DNA of 64,000 bases. Source: AC-32 sp963715575. Its GTDB lineage: Bacteria; Actinomycetota; Thermoleophilia; Gaiellales; Gaiellaceae. The notes beneath the pieces were generated by a model. The model made no database searches. It saw nothing but the letters and a program-made list of their open reading frames with translations, and was not told the origin of the DNA. Positions 19,523-29,798 of this stretch are shown one piece after another. A program made the translations under genes and the position numbers. The stretch's first letter is position 1, and every line of letters starts with the position of its first letter. The stretch is taken from the NCBI GenBank assembly GCA_963715575.1, contig OY970250.1, positions 2,723,459 through 2,787,458 on the forward strand. Reading direction: 5' to 3'.

Positions 19523-20212
19523 GTGGCCGGGCAGTACGTCGCCTACACGTTCTTCCGCGTCGACCCCGCCTGGCGGCGGCTCCCGATCGACGAGCGCGCC
19601 GCCGGCAAGGACGGCTTCGCCGAAACTGTCGAGGAGTTCGCCGGCCGGATGTCCTCGCTGCGCGCCTACTCGGTCGGCGGCGTCCGGCCCGACTCGGACT
19701 TCTTCCTCTGGAAGATCACCGAGCGCTACGAGGACCTCGGCGAGCTCGGCGCCGCCCTGAACGCGACCCCGCTCGCCGGCTGGCTCTCGACGCCGTACTC
19801 CTACCTCGCGACGACCAAGGCCTCCGAGTACACGAAGGCGCGCAAGCCGCGGCAGGTCACGCCGAAGGGCTCGCCCTACCTCGTCGTCTATCCGTTCGTG
19901 AAGCTGCGCTCGTGGTACTCGCTGCCGAAGGAGGACCGGCAGCGCGCGATGGACGAGCACATGCGTGTCGGCCACGAGTTCTCGACGATCGTCAACCACA
20001 CGACCTACTCGTTCGGGATCGACGACCAGGAGTTCATGACCGCCTTCGAGTGCGAGGAGCCGGCCGACTTCATGCACCTGATGCTGACCCTGCGCGACTC
20101 CGAGGCGAGCCGCTACACGGAGCGCGACACCCCGATCTTCGTGGGGCGGTTCTGCGAGATTCGCGAAGCGCTGGCCGAGCTCGACGGCGCGGCGATTCGC
20201 GCCGAGGCCTAG
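19523..20212 (+). CDS. hemQ: Coproheme decarboxylase HemQ (chlorite dismutase family)
   Basis: Catalyses oxidative decarboxylation of coproheme III to heme b in the Gram-positive heme pathway. The 229-residue protein matches the family: YTFFRVDPAWR start, LWKITERYEDLGELGAALN, EHMRVGHEF (region of the proximal heme His), FGIDDQEFMTAFECEEPADF and RDSEASRYTERDTPIFVGR. GTG 19523 follows the glycosidase stop by 10 nt. The stop shares CTAG with the next convergent gene. True chlorite dismutase is unlikely in this context. Confidence 0.85.
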   Translation: MAGQYVAYTFFRVDPAWRRLPIDERAAGKDGFAETVEEFAGRMSSLRAYSVGGVRPDSDFFLWKITERYEDLGELGAALNATPLAGWLSTPYSYLATTKASEYTKARKPRQVTPKGSPYLVVYPFVKLRSWYSLPKEDRQRAMDEHMRVGHEFSTIVNHTTYSFGIDDQEFMTAFECEEPADFMHLMLTLRDSEASRYTERDTPIFVGRFCEIREALAELDGAAIRAEA

Positions 20213-20589
20213 TACCCGTACGAGTGCTCGTCGCGCCAGACGCGCCACATCGCGAAGCCGGCGAGCACGAACACGGCGAGGAAGGCGATCAGGTTCCAGC
20301 CACCTCCGACCGGCTCCCAGAAGCGGACGGCGACGTTGACGACGACCAGCACCGCCGAGCCGTAGAAGACGATCCGCGAGCGGCTCGACCACATCGAGAT
20401 CTCCTGCCGCCGGTCGCGCCACATCAGGAAGATGAAGTAGGCGATCGCGAGGAAGAAGGCGATCCGCGCCAGCAACAGGAGTGAGAAGACGGTCGCCTGC
20501 AGCTGCAGCGCGACGATCACCACCACGATTAGGGCGATGATCAGGAAGCCGCGCAGCGTCGGGTTCATCTCGTTCCAGGCACGCTTCAC
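20209..20589 (-). CDS. Small membrane protein, four helices
   Basis: Unrecognised 126-residue protein with four predicted membrane segments (about 10-30, 35-55, 70-88, 95-113) separated by short basic loops (RDRRQ). GTG 20589 is 7 nt after TACCCT on the minus strand; an ATG seven codons further in is an alternative. Divergent from bcp across a 27-bp gap. Confidence 0.65.
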   Translation of the reverse strand: MKRAWNEMNPTLRGFLIIALIVVVIVALQLQATVFSLLLLARIAFFLAIAYFIFLMWRDRRQEISMWSSRSRIVFYGSAVLVVVNVAVRFWEPVGGGWNLIAFLAVFVLAGFAMWRVWRDEHSYGY

Positions 20590-20616
20590 GGACTTGAGGG
20601 TAGCTAGAGTCCCCGC
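20590..20616. promoter_or_regulatory. Bidirectional promoter, membrane protein/bcp
   Basis: TAGAGT (20605-20610) lies 6 nt before the bcp GTG, and TACCCT (complement of 20597-20602) lies 7 nt before the leftward GTG. The boxes are offset by 3 bp. Both transcripts would be leaderless. Confidence 0.5.
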
Positions 20617-21063
20617 GTGATCGAGGAAGGCAAGCCGGCTCCGGACTTTGAGCTCGAGAGCGACAGCGGCGAGACCGTCAAGCTGTCGGATCTGCGCGGC
20701 AAGCCAGTCGTTCTCTACTTCTACCCCAAGGACGACACGCCTGGCTGTACACGCCAGGCCTGCGGGATCCGCGACTCCTGGGGCGAGTTCCAGCGCGCCG
20801 GGGCCGAGGTGTTCGGGATCAGCGCGGACTCCGTGGCCTCGCACGAGAGGTTCAAGGCGAAGTACGAGCTGCCGTTTCCGCTGCTGGCCGACCCCGAGCA
20901 CAAGCTCGGCGAGCCCTACGGCGTGGCGCAGGAGGGCAAGAACTCCTACGAGCGGTCGACGTTCGTGATCGACGCCGACGGCAACGTCGCGCGGATCATG
21001 CGGCGCGTGAAGCCCGACAGTCACGCGGACGACGTGCTCGACGCCCTCGACGGGTCTGCCTAA
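20617..21063 (+). CDS. bcp: Thioredoxin-dependent peroxiredoxin (BCP/PrxQ)
   Basis: Reduces peroxides with thioredoxin as donor. The 148-residue thioredoxin-fold protein has APDFEL, YFYPKDDTPGCTRQACGIRD with the peroxidatic Cys in TPGCT and the resolving Cys five residues later, as in atypical 2-Cys BCP. Start GTG 20617, likely leaderless. It is followed by the tRNA-Leu gene on the opposite strand. Confidence 0.95.
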   Translation: MIEEGKPAPDFELESDSGETVKLSDLRGKPVVLYFYPKDDTPGCTRQACGIRDSWGEFQRAGAEVFGISADSVASHERFKAKYELPFPLLADPEHKLGEPYGVAQEGKNSYERSTFVIDADGNVARIMRRVKPDSHADDVLDALDGSA

Positions 21064-21091
21064 CCGCGCGGAAAGCCGACGCGTCTCACTA

Positions 21092-21175
21092 TGCGGATGA
21101 GAGGACTTGAACCTCCACGGGGTTGCCCCCACACGGCCCTGAACCGTGCGCGTCTACCAATTCCGCCACATCCGC
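21092..21175 (-). tRNA. tRNA-Leu (CAG)
   Basis: On the minus strand a class II tRNA folds: acceptor GCGGATG/CATCCGC, D arm with GGTAGACGC, anticodon stem CACGG/CCGTG around loop TTCAGGG (anticodon CAG), a long variable arm (GGGGGCAACCCC) and T arm GAGGTTCAAGTCCTC. The discriminator base is A. CCA is not encoded. Confidence 0.95.
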
Positions 21176-21205
21176 GCGGACGGACAGTGTAGCGGCGGTT
21201 TTGGC

Positions 21206-23617
21206 GTGAACAGGGGTCTTCTGGCCCTCGTCGTGGCCGCGCTCGCGCTGCCGCTCGCGGGGTCTGCGACGCCGGGCGCGCCGGTTGCGAGCGGCGCTCC
21301 GGTCGAGCTCCTCGCGCTGCTCGACGGCAAGCCGCTCGCCGAGCGCCCGCAGGCCCGCGCCGAGATCGAGCGCGAGCAGGCGCGCGTCGCCGCCCGGATC
21401 GGCGCGGCGGTCCCCGGCTCGCGGATCCGCTGGCGCTACCAGCTGGTGCTGAACGGGTTCGCCGTCGTGGCGCCCGGGGACACTGCCGCCCGGATCGCGG
21501 CCATCCCCGGCGTGCGCGAGGTGCAGCGGAGCGTCCGCTACCACCGCACGCTCTACCAGAGCCCGCAGGTGATCGGCGCGCCGCAGGTCTGGGGCCCGAC
21601 CCTCGCGACCGCGGGCAACGGGATCAAGATCGGCGTGATCGACGACGGTGTCGACCAGTCGCACCCGTTCTTCTCGCCGGCCGGCTTCTCGATGCCTGCC
21701 GGCTATCCGAAGGGCAACGCGGCCTACACGACGGCCAAGGTGATCGTCGCGCGCTCGTTCCCGCCACCGGGCGCCAACTGGCGCTACGCGAAGCTGCCGT
21801 TCGATCCGCAGGAGTCGGAGCACGCCACGCATGTGGCCGGGATCGCCGCCGGCGACCACGACACCGCCGCCCGCACGGCCGGCGGGACGGTTCAGGTCTC
21901 GGGAATCGCGCCGCGGGCGTACATCGGCAACTACCGCGTGCTGACGATCCCGACGAGCGGGTTCGGGCTCGACGGCAACTCGCCCGAGATCGTGGCGGGG
22001 ATCGAGCAGGCCGTCCGCGACGGCATGAACGTGATCAACCTCTCGCTCGGCGAGCCGGAGATCACGCCCTCGCGCGACATCGTCATCCAGGCGATCGACG
22101 CCGCGGCCGCCGCGGGCGTGGTGCCCGTGATCGCCGCCGGGAACGACTACGACGCGGTCGGGCCCGGCTCCGTCGGCTCGCCCGGCTCGGCGCCGAAGGC
22201 GATCACCGCGGCGGCCGCGACGAAGGCCGGCGTGATCGCGTCGTTCTCGTCGGGCGGCCCCACCCCGGTCTCGCTCGCGCTCAAGCCGGACGTGACCGCG
22301 CCCGGGGTCAGCATCCTCTCCTCGGTGCCGGCCCATGATGGCTCGTGGGCCCTGTTCGACGGCACGAGCATGGCCTCGCCGCACGTGGCCGGCGCGGCCG
22401 CCGTGCTGCTGCAGCGCCATCCGGGCTGGACGGTCGCGCAATTGAAGTCGGCGCTCGTCTCGACCGGCGGGCCGGTGCACGGTGCCGGCCGCCGTGAGGT
22501 GACCCCGACCCGCGAGGGAGGCGGGATGATCTGGCTGCCGAGCGCCGACCAGCCGCTCGTCTTCGCGCAGCCGGCGAGCTTCTCGCTCGGCCTGCTGCGG
22601 CGCGGCTCCGACCTGAGCTCCTACTTCCTGGGCTCCGACCTCACCGACGCGGGCGGCGGGGCCGGGGTCTGGCAGGCCTCGGTCCGCGAGCTCGCGAGCG
22701 TGCGCGGGGCCGCGGTGAGCGTGGCGTCAACGGTGAACGTTCCCGGGAGGCTGACACTCGGCGTCGACGTCGCCCGCTGGGCCCGCGCGGGTGAGGGCAG
22801 CGGCTTCGTCGTGCTCACCCGCGGCGGGGAGACGCGCAGGTTCCCGTACTGGTTCCGGGTGAGCGTGCCGCGCCTCGGCAGCGAGCGCCACACCCTGCTG
22901 CGGAAGCCCGGCTTCTACCACGGCGACACCCGCGGCCGGCCCGCTCGCGTCAGCGCGTACCGCTACCCGAGCGCTCCCGGACCGCTTGGCGTGACGCAGC
23001 GACTCGCCGGGCCTGAGCAGGTCTTCCGCTTCGTCCTCCACGGCCGGGTCGCGAACGCGGGCGCGGTCGTGGTGTCGGAGTCGGCTGGCGCACACGTCTC
23101 GCCACGCCTCGTGCGGGCGGGGAGCGAGGACCGGCTGGCCGGCTACACCGCGCTGCCGCTGCGGCTGAACCCGTACCAGCCGAACTTCTTCGAGCTGATC
23201 CCGGCCGTGGGCGTCTTCCGCCCCGCACCTGGTGCCTACGACCTCGTCTTCGACACGACCGGCCGTCGCGCGGCCGGGCGCTTCGCCTTCCGCTTCTGGG
23301 TCAACGACACCAGCCCACCGGCCGTTCGGCTGCTGACCCGGACGGTCGCGCGCGGGAAGGTGCTACTGCTCTCCGTGCGCGACCGCGGCTCGGGCGTCGA
23401 CCCCTCCACTCTGCTCGCGGTCGTCGACGGCGGCTTCCGGCGCGTCGTCTGGGACAAGGCGCACGGCCTCGTCGGCGTCAGGATCCCCACCCTCGGCCGC
23501 GGCAGCCACAAGCTGGTCTTCACCGTCTCCGACTACCAGGAGGCGAAGAACAACGAGAACGCGGGCGGGACGCTGCCGAACACGCGGCGCATCAGCACGA
23601 CGTTCAGCGTGCGCTAG
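21206..23617 (+). CDS. Secreted subtilisin-like serine protease (S8)
   Basis: The 803-residue protein has a signal peptide (1-about 22), an inhibitor-I9-like propeptide (VLNGFAVVAPGDTAARIAAIPGVREV), and a subtilase domain with D146 (VIDDGVD), H206 (HATHVAGI), N313 (AAGND) and S388 (DGTSMASPHVAG). The 350-residue C-terminal part is beta-rich and resembles Ig/fibronectin-like domains. Likely an extracellular protease. Start GTG 21206, 30 bp from the divergent tRNA-Leu. Its stop shares CTAG with the next gene. Confidence 0.92.
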   Translation: MNRGLLALVVAALALPLAGSATPGAPVASGAPVELLALLDGKPLAERPQARAEIEREQARVAARIGAAVPGSRIRWRYQLVLNGFAVVAPGDTAARIAAIPGVREVQRSVRYHRTLYQSPQVIGAPQVWGPTLATAGNGIKIGVIDDGVDQSHPFFSPAGFSMPAGYPKGNAAYTTAKVIVARSFPPPGANWRYAKLPFDPQESEHATHVAGIAAGDHDTAARTAGGTVQVSGIAPRAYIGNYRVLTIPTSGFGLDGNSPEIVAGIEQAVRDGMNVINLSLGEPEITPSRDIVIQAIDAAAAAGVVPVIAAGNDYDAVGPGSVGSPGSAPKAITAAAATKAGVIASFSSGGPTPVSLALKPDVTAPGVSILSSVPAHDGSWALFDGTSMASPHVAGAAAVLLQRHPGWTVAQLKSALVSTGGPVHGAGRREVTPTREGGGMIWLPSADQPLVFAQPASFSLGLLRRGSDLSSYFLGSDLTDAGGGAGVWQASVRELASVRGAAVSVASTVNVPGRLTLGVDVARWARAGEGSGFVVLTRGGETRRFPYWFRVSVPRLGSERHTLLRKPGFYHGDTRGRPARVSAYRYPSAPGPLGVTQRLAGPEQVFRFVLHGRVANAGAVVVSESAGAHVSPRLVRAGSEDRLAGYTALPLRLNPYQPNFFELIPAVGVFRPAPGAYDLVFDTTGRRAAGRFAFRFWVNDTSPPAVRLLTRTVARGKVLLLSVRDRGSGVDPSTLLAVVDGGFRRVVWDKAHGLVGVRIPTLGRGSHKLVFTVSDYQEAKNNENAGGTLPNTRRISTTFSVR

Positions 23618-23856
23618 TTCTTGCGGCGGTCGTAGTCCTCGATCGTCGGCAGCTGGTCGAGGTCGCGCTCGACGCTGGCGGCGAACTCGTCCGTGTCGCT
23701 GCGCAGGACCCGGAGCTGCGACTTGCGCCGCGCTCGTTCCCGCTTGCGCCGCGCGTCCACGCCTAGCCGCTCGCTGAGCCGGGTCCACTCGGCGCCGATC
23801 ACGACGGCGACCGCGCAGACCAACAGCGCGAGAGACAGCCAGGTCACGAGACCCAT
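23614..23856 (-). CDS. Single-pass membrane protein, unknown
   Basis: An 80-residue protein with one N-terminal helix (LVTWLSLALLVCAVAVVIGAE), then a basic coiled segment (RRKRERARRKSQLR) and an acidic tail. I place the start at ATG 23856, which has TAGCGT 7 nt upstream; an ATG at 23904 would add 16 residues. Unknown family; a septum or envelope helper role would be guesswork. Confidence 0.55.
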   Translation of the reverse strand: MGLVTWLSLALLVCAVAVVIGAEWTRLSERLGVDARRKRERARRKSQLRVLRSDTDEFAASVERDLDQLPTIEDYDRRKN

Positions 23857-23902
23857 ACTACCGACGCTAAACCGACCGCCAACAGGCGCCGATAAGGCTC
23901 CC

Positions 23903-24061
23903 ATGAGCGCGGCGCTCGCGATTCCATGGTTCGCCTTCTGGGCGACGCTGATGCGGGCGCTCTTCGTCCGCGCCCAGCTGCTGCCGCCGACCTGCGCCCG
24001 CTGCGGCCTCCGCTACGAGCGGCGCGCGCTCGGCGAGACCGTCTGCTCCTGCGCGGGCTAG
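23903..24061 (+). CDS. Small protein with Cys-rich C terminus
   Basis: A 52-residue reading frame starting ATG 23903: a hydrophobic segment (IPWFAFWATLMRALF) followed by CARCGLRYE and CSCAG, which could form a zinc ribbon. Its stop overlaps the convergent gene as CTAG, exactly like bona fide genes nearby, which is the main reason to accept it. No family recognised. Confidence 0.5.
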   Translation: MSAALAIPWFAFWATLMRALFVRAQLLPPTCARCGLRYERRALGETVCSCAG

Positions 24062-25398
24062 AACACAGGCTTCCGCAGCAGCGCCCCGTAGGGCACGCCC
24101 GTCGTCCGGTCGGTCCAGACCGCGCGGTAGACGACCGGCCGCTGCGGCGGGTGGTCGACGAACGAGAACTCGCCGGCGCTGAGCGGCGCGCGGCCGATCG
24201 CAGTGCGCGACTCGCCGGGCCGCTCGCGGTAGATCGTCACCGTCCCGCTCGCCACGGCCGCCACGCGGCCCTCGAGCAGGACCGAGTCGCCGTCGTCCGA
24301 GGCCTCCAGCGTAACCTTCGTCGTCACCCGCCGAGGCAGGTGGAACCAGCGCAGCCCCTCCAGCCCACCGAGCAGCAGGTCGCGCCCACCGCGCGGGGCG
24401 ACCGCGTACCCGGCGATCCAGCCGTCCAGCTCGACGTTGCTCCGGCCGCGGACGATCGTCCCGGCCCAGAGGTTCGAGTCGCCGATCAGGCCCAGGTCGG
24501 ACTCGCTGATCCACTGGTTGGCCGCCACCTCGGGCCCGGTCGACGGTAACGCCAAGGCGCTCGTCAGCGCCCGGTCGAGCACGAAGGCCGAGCTCGAGGC
24601 CCGGCGGCGCGCGACGAGTGTCACCGGCGCTGCCTCGTTGTCGAACGAGAGCAGCGACTCGGTCCAGGCGGCGTGCATCGTCCCGTTCGGGCTGAGGCCC
24701 GCGAAGACCGGTCCGACCGGGTAGTCGCCAATCCCGGCGTCCAGCCCGAGCCCGACCCACGTCTTTTTCGAGGGGAACCACTCGATCGTGCCGAGCACGC
24801 CGCGATAGCCGTACGACTCGACCGCGTGCGCGACGTTGCCGAACAGCACGGGCGCCGAGGGCGGCGGCACAAGGCTCTTCGGGAAGCCCTCCTGGGTGAT
24901 CTGCCGCGTCGAGATCCGCCCCTTCGCGTTGACACGCGAGAGCAGCAGGCGGCTCTTCAGCGTCGGGGCGTTCCAGCGCGTGTAACTGATCGCCGGCTGC
25001 CCGCGCCGGTCGAGCGCGAGGCCGGGCCAGCCCAGCCGGAAGACCGCGCCCACCTTGGCGATCCGGATCGTCTCCCAGCCGATCGAGCGTGGCCGGACGA
25101 GCACGATCGTGCGGTCGTCGCCGCTCTGGGCGAGCAGGACCGGCCCGGCGTTGCCGATCTCGAAGGCCACAACGCTCGAGCCTGCGGGCATCGCGGCCGT
25201 CGCCGTGCGCGTCCAGCCGCCCGGCCCGGTGCGCGTGGCGACGAAGAGCGTCGAGTTGCGCACCCACGCGACCGAGGGGGTGCCCTTTGCGTCAATGGCC
25301 AGCAGGCCGTCCTGGATGCCGCGCGCCACGACCTCCGCCGAGGCCCCACCGGCGGTGACCAGCGCAATCGCGGCGACGGACGCCGCTGACCGGAGCAT
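24058..25398 (-). CDS. Secreted beta-propeller-like protein
   Basis: A 446-residue exported protein: signal peptide (LRSAASVAAIALVTAGGASA), then repeats of the kind GxPxVAWVRNSTLFVATRTGPGGWT typical of beta-propellers, and a C-terminal beta-sandwich-like region (VTIYRERPGESRTAIG..) of about 90 residues. No catalytic motif seen. Related in style, not in obvious sequence, to the BNR protein at 11757-13172. ATG 25398 follows TAAGCT by 9 nt. Confidence 0.6.
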   Translation of the reverse strand: MLRSAASVAAIALVTAGGASAEVVARGIQDGLLAIDAKGTPSVAWVRNSTLFVATRTGPGGWTRTATAAMPAGSSVVAFEIGNAGPVLLAQSGDDRTIVLVRPRSIGWETIRIAKVGAVFRLGWPGLALDRRGQPAISYTRWNAPTLKSRLLLSRVNAKGRISTRQITQEGFPKSLVPPPSAPVLFGNVAHAVESYGYRGVLGTIEWFPSKKTWVGLGLDAGIGDYPVGPVFAGLSPNGTMHAAWTESLLSFDNEAAPVTLVARRRASSSAFVLDRALTSALALPSTGPEVAANQWISESDLGLIGDSNLWAGTIVRGRSNVELDGWIAGYAVAPRGGRDLLLGGLEGLRWFHLPRRVTTKVTLEASDDGDSVLLEGRVAAVASGTVTIYRERPGESRTAIGRAPLSAGEFSFVDHPPQRPVVYRAVWTDRTTGVPYGALLRKPVF

Positions 25399-25443
25399 CC
25401 TCCGACGAGCTTAGCCCGAACTCTGGACAAGAGCTAGGCTTCC

Positions 25444-25463
25444 CGCGGGGCCTCGGGCCCCGA
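25444..25463. promoter_or_regulatory. GC hairpin in leader of ABC-F gene
   Basis: Between the divergent promoter region and the ABC-F ATG lies a GGGGC/GCCCC hairpin with a CTCG-type loop, about 60 bp before the gene. ABC-F genes are often controlled by leader attenuation, so this could be regulatory. No leader peptide was identified. Confidence 0.3.
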
Positions 25464-25523
25464 CTATGCGGAACCGCTGACCGATCACACGCGCTCTCGT
25501 TCCTTCGGCAGGGGGTTCTCCGC

Positions 25524-26857
<1,334 letters not shown>

Positions 26858-26861
<4 letters not shown>

Positions 26862-27880
26862 CCGGCGAGCGGCACGAGCCGCGTGCCCGTCGCCTTGAAC
26901 GAGGCGATCGCCACCCCGCCGCGCGCGAGCTCGAGGCGCTCGGCCGACGCCGCCGTCACCTCGGCCGTCAGCGGCCCGATCCGGACCCGCACGCGGTTGC
27001 CGACCTGCGTGACCGAGGCGATCTCGCCGCGGACCAGGTTCAGCGCGGAGTCCTCGGCGTGGACGCGGCCGATCGAGACGTCCCACGGGTAGACCACGAC
27101 GCCGACCTCACCCTGCGCCGTGTCGGTCGAGTAGACGACGTCGCCGCTCTCGAGGCGCACGCGCGTCAGTCCCTCCTCCTGAGACTCGACGCGCCCGTGC
27201 AGCAGATTGGCGCCGGTGAACGACGCCACGAACGGGTCGCTCGGCTGCGAAACGAGCTCGTCCGGCGAGCCGAGCTGGCGCAGCTCGCCCTCGACCAGCA
27301 CGCCGACCGTGCCCGCGAGCGCGGCGGCGTCCTCGTAGTCGTGGGTGACGACCAGCGTCGGCAGCTCGAAGCTCTGTAGCAGCTCCTGCAGCTCGAGCCT
27401 GACCGCGTCCTTGGTGTGCGCATCGAGCGCAGAGAGCGGCTCGTCGAGCAGCAGCACGCCCGGGTCGCGCGCAAGCGCCCGCGCCAGGGCCACCCGCTGC
27501 CGCTCGCCGCCCGACAGCTCGCGCGGGCGCGCCTGCGCGAGATGCGAGATGCGGAAGCGCTCCAGCAGCTCGCCGACCCGCTCCTTGCCGCCGAAGGCCA
27601 CGTTCCGCTCGACGCTCAGGTGCGGGAACAGCGCGTACTCCTGGAAGACCAGGCCGACGCGCCGCTCCTCCGGCCGGCGGCAGACATCCGCGTCCAGCCA
27701 GACGTCCCCGTCGAGCGCGATCCGCCCGCTCGGCCGGGCGAGCCCCGCGATCGACCGCAGCACGGAGCTTTTGCCGGCGCCCGAGGGACCGACGAGCGCG
27801 ACCGTGCGCTCGACCTCGAGCGCGAGCCTCAGCTCGAACGAGCGAAGAGGAAGCTCGAAGTCTGTCGAGAGGGTTGCCAC
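26858..27880 (-). CDS. modC: Molybdate ABC transporter ATP-binding protein
   Basis: The 340-residue ATPase has Walker A GPSGAGKS, Q-loop FQEYALFPH, signature LSGGERQRVA, Walker B LLLDEPLSALD and the switch His (VTHDYEDA). A C-terminal TOBE-like domain (about 265-335, VTQVGNRVRVRIGPLTAEVTA) fits ModC. It powers uptake through ModB. The 5' end overlaps modB by 52 bp, an unusually long overlap. An internal start closer to the modB stop cannot be excluded. Confidence 0.88.
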
Positions 27881-28629
27881 GTGAGCACCAGCTTGAGGAT
27901 GACCAGCAGGGCCGTGCTGACCGCGACGAGTAGCGCGCCCATCGCGAGCGCCGTGTCGAAGTTCACGGAAAAGGCGCTGTAGATCGCGAGCGGCAGCGTC
28001 TGCGTCACGCCCTGCAGGCTCCCCGCGAACATGATCGTCGCCCCGAACTCACCCACGCCGCGCGCGAAGGCGAGTGCCTCGCCGGCCGCGAGCCCGCCGC
28101 GCGCGAGCGGCAGCACGACCCGGAAGAACGTGCGGCCAGGGCCGGCGCCGAGCGTGCGCGCGGCCGCTATGACATCCGGGTCGACTGCCTCGAAGGCCGC
28201 GATCGCCTGTCGGATGTAGAGCGGGCTTGCGACGAAGGCGACGGCGAGCACGACTGCCGTCTGCGTGAACGGAATGCTCGTCCCGAGCAGCCCGGCCCGG
28301 CCGAAGAGCGCCAGCAGCCCGATCCCCGCGACCGCCGGGGGCAGCACGAGCGGCAGCTCGACCAGCGTCACCACCAGCGCGCGGCCGCGGAAGCGCCGGC
28401 TCGCGACCAGGTAGGCGAGCGGCGTCCCGAAGAGCAGGATCAGCCCCTGCGCGATCGCCGACGTCTTGGCGCTGACGAGCAGCGCGTCGGTCACGACCGG
28501 GCTCGTCAGCTGGTGGAGCAGCTTGCCCGGCGGGACGCGCAGGAAGATCGCCGCCACGGGCAGCACCAGGAACGCGAGAGCGACGGCGGCAGCCGCAACC
28601 GTCAGCGAGACGAGCAGCGCGCGCTTCAC
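27829..28629 (-). CDS. modB: Molybdate ABC transporter permease
   Basis: The 266-residue integral membrane protein has about six helices and the permease EAA loop EAVDPDVIAAARTLGAGPGRTFFRVVLPLA-type segment that docks with the ATPase. With ModA and ModC it imports molybdate. GTG 28629 overlaps the modA stop (GTGA). Confidence 0.9.
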   Translation of the reverse strand: MKRALLVSLTVAAAAVALAFLVLPVAAIFLRVPPGKLLHQLTSPVVTDALLVSAKTSAIAQGLILLFGTPLAYLVASRRFRGRALVVTLVELPLVLPPAVAGIGLLALFGRAGLLGTSIPFTQTAVVLAVAFVASPLYIRQAIAAFEAVDPDVIAAARTLGAGPGRTFFRVVLPLARGGLAAGEALAFARGVGEFGATIMFAGSLQGVTQTLPLAIYSAFSVNFDTALAMGALLVAVSTALLVILKLVLTWQPSRQTSSFLFARSS

Positions 28630-29357
28630 GGCGTGCGCCGCAGGAAGCCGTAGCGCCGCAACACCTTCTGCCCACCCGGCCCGAGCACGCGCTTGACGAG
28701 CGCCTGCGCGGCCGGCTTGCCGTGGCTCGACCGAACGACGCAGATCCCGTACTCGACGTTCGGGCGGCCTCGCTGCGGGATCGAGATCACGCGCACCTTC
28801 CTGCTAGCGGCCTTGGCGTCGGTCGCGTAGACGAAGCCCGCGTCCGCCTCGTCGAGCGCGACCTTCGCGAGCACCTCGCGCACGTCCGTCTCTCGGCTGA
28901 CGACGTTCTCGAGCACGCCGGTCAGCTTCAGCTTCTGCAGCACCTGCAGCGTGTAGTCGCCGACCGGGACGCCCTTGTCGGCGATCACGAGCTTGATGCC
29001 CTTGCGCCGCAGGTCGGAGACGCTCCGGATGTGCGCCGGGTTGGAGCGCGGCACGATCAGCACGAGCGCGTTCCGGGTGAAGACGACCGGCTTCGAGCAG
29101 AGGCCGTCGCGGTACAGCCCGCGCGGGATCTTCATGTTCGCCGCCGCGAGGACGTCGGCGGGCGCGCCCTGACGGATCTGCGCCGCGAGCGTGTTCGAGC
29201 CGGCGAACGAGAAGTGCGCGTGGGGAGCGATCTTCGGGAAGGCATCGGTGAGCGAGGCCGCCGCGAACACGGTGGCCGGAGGCGTCGTCGGCTCCGCGGT
29301 CGCCACGGCGACGCCGATCACGACGGCCAGCGCGACGGCGAGCACGGCGAGCCTCAC
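28626..29357 (-). CDS. modA: Molybdate-binding periplasmic-type protein
   Basis: The 243-residue solute-binding protein begins with a signal or anchor helix (LAVLAVALAVVIGVAVA) and then TVFAAASLTDAFPKIA, HFSFAGSNTLAAQIRQGAPADVLAAAN, DADAGFVYATDA-type ModA motifs: the SLTD and SNTLAAQI loops contact the oxyanion. GTG 29357 overlaps the regulator stop as GTGA, so the operon order is regulator-modA-modB-modC. Confidence 0.9.
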   Translation of the reverse strand: MRLAVLAVALAVVIGVAVATAEPTTPPATVFAAASLTDAFPKIAPHAHFSFAGSNTLAAQIRQGAPADVLAAANMKIPRGLYRDGLCSKPVVFTRNALVLIVPRSNPAHIRSVSDLRRKGIKLVIADKGVPVGDYTLQVLQKLKLTGVLENVVSRETDVREVLAKVALDEADAGFVYATDAKAASRKVRVISIPQRGRPNVEYGICVVRSSHGKPAAQALVKRVLGPGGQKVLRRYGFLRRTP

Positions 29358-29731
29358 GAGTGCTCCACCATCACCGAAGTCGCCTTCACCACCGCCGCCG
29401 CGGGCATGCCGGGCTTGAGCCCGAGCTCCTCGACCGCGTCGGCGGTCACGATCGCCACCAGCCGCGCCGGCTCGTCGACGACGAGCTCGACCTGGGCGAT
29501 CAGCCCCTCGACCTTCACCTCCGCGACCGTGCCGTTCAGCCGGTTGCGGGCGCTCAGGTGCCCCTCGCCCTCGCCGCGCAGCCTGCGGATCTCGGTCGCC
29601 GCCACGATCCGGCGATTGCCGCTGTCCCGGGCAGTCTCGATCCGGCCGGCGCGGTCCCAGCGGCGGAGCGTGTCGAGACTGATCCCGAGCATCTTCGCCG
29701 CCTCGCTTGCGCTGTAGAACTGCTTCGGCAT
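29354..29731 (-). CDS. Molybdenum-responsive regulator: MerR/excisionase-like HTH fused to a Mop domain
   Basis: The 125-residue protein joins an N-terminal winged HTH of the BldC/MerR/excisionase type (FYSASEAAKMLGISLDTLRRWDRAGRIE) to a C-terminal Mop/TOBE domain (RNRLNGTVAEVKVEGLIAQVELVV) that binds molybdate in ModE and Mop proteins. It heads the mod operon and probably senses molybdate to control it, a small stand-in for ModE. ATG 29731 lies 9 nt after TAGTAT. Direct repeats in the promoter (29741-29761) are the likely operator. Confidence 0.85.
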   Translation of the reverse strand: MPKQFYSASEAAKMLGISLDTLRRWDRAGRIETARDSGNRRIVAATEIRRLRGEGEGHLSARNRLNGTVAEVKVEGLIAQVELVVDEPARLVAIVTADAVEELGLKPGMPAAAVVKATSVMVEHS

Positions 29732-29740
29732 CTACGACAC

Positions 29741-29761
29741 ATACTAGGCAATACCTAGGCA
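29741..29761. promoter_or_regulatory. Direct-repeat operator overlapping the mod promoter
   Basis: On the plus strand ATACTAGGCA (29741-29750) is followed directly by ATACCTAGGCA (29751-29761), a head-to-tail repeat with a 10-bp period. On the minus strand this region includes TAGTAT, the likely -10 of the regulator-mod operon. Direct repeats are the binding mode known for BldC, so autoregulation is plausible. Confidence 0.6.
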
Positions 29762-29798
29762 CGTTCGCGAGCAACGCGAAGCTCTAGCCTTCCGATCC

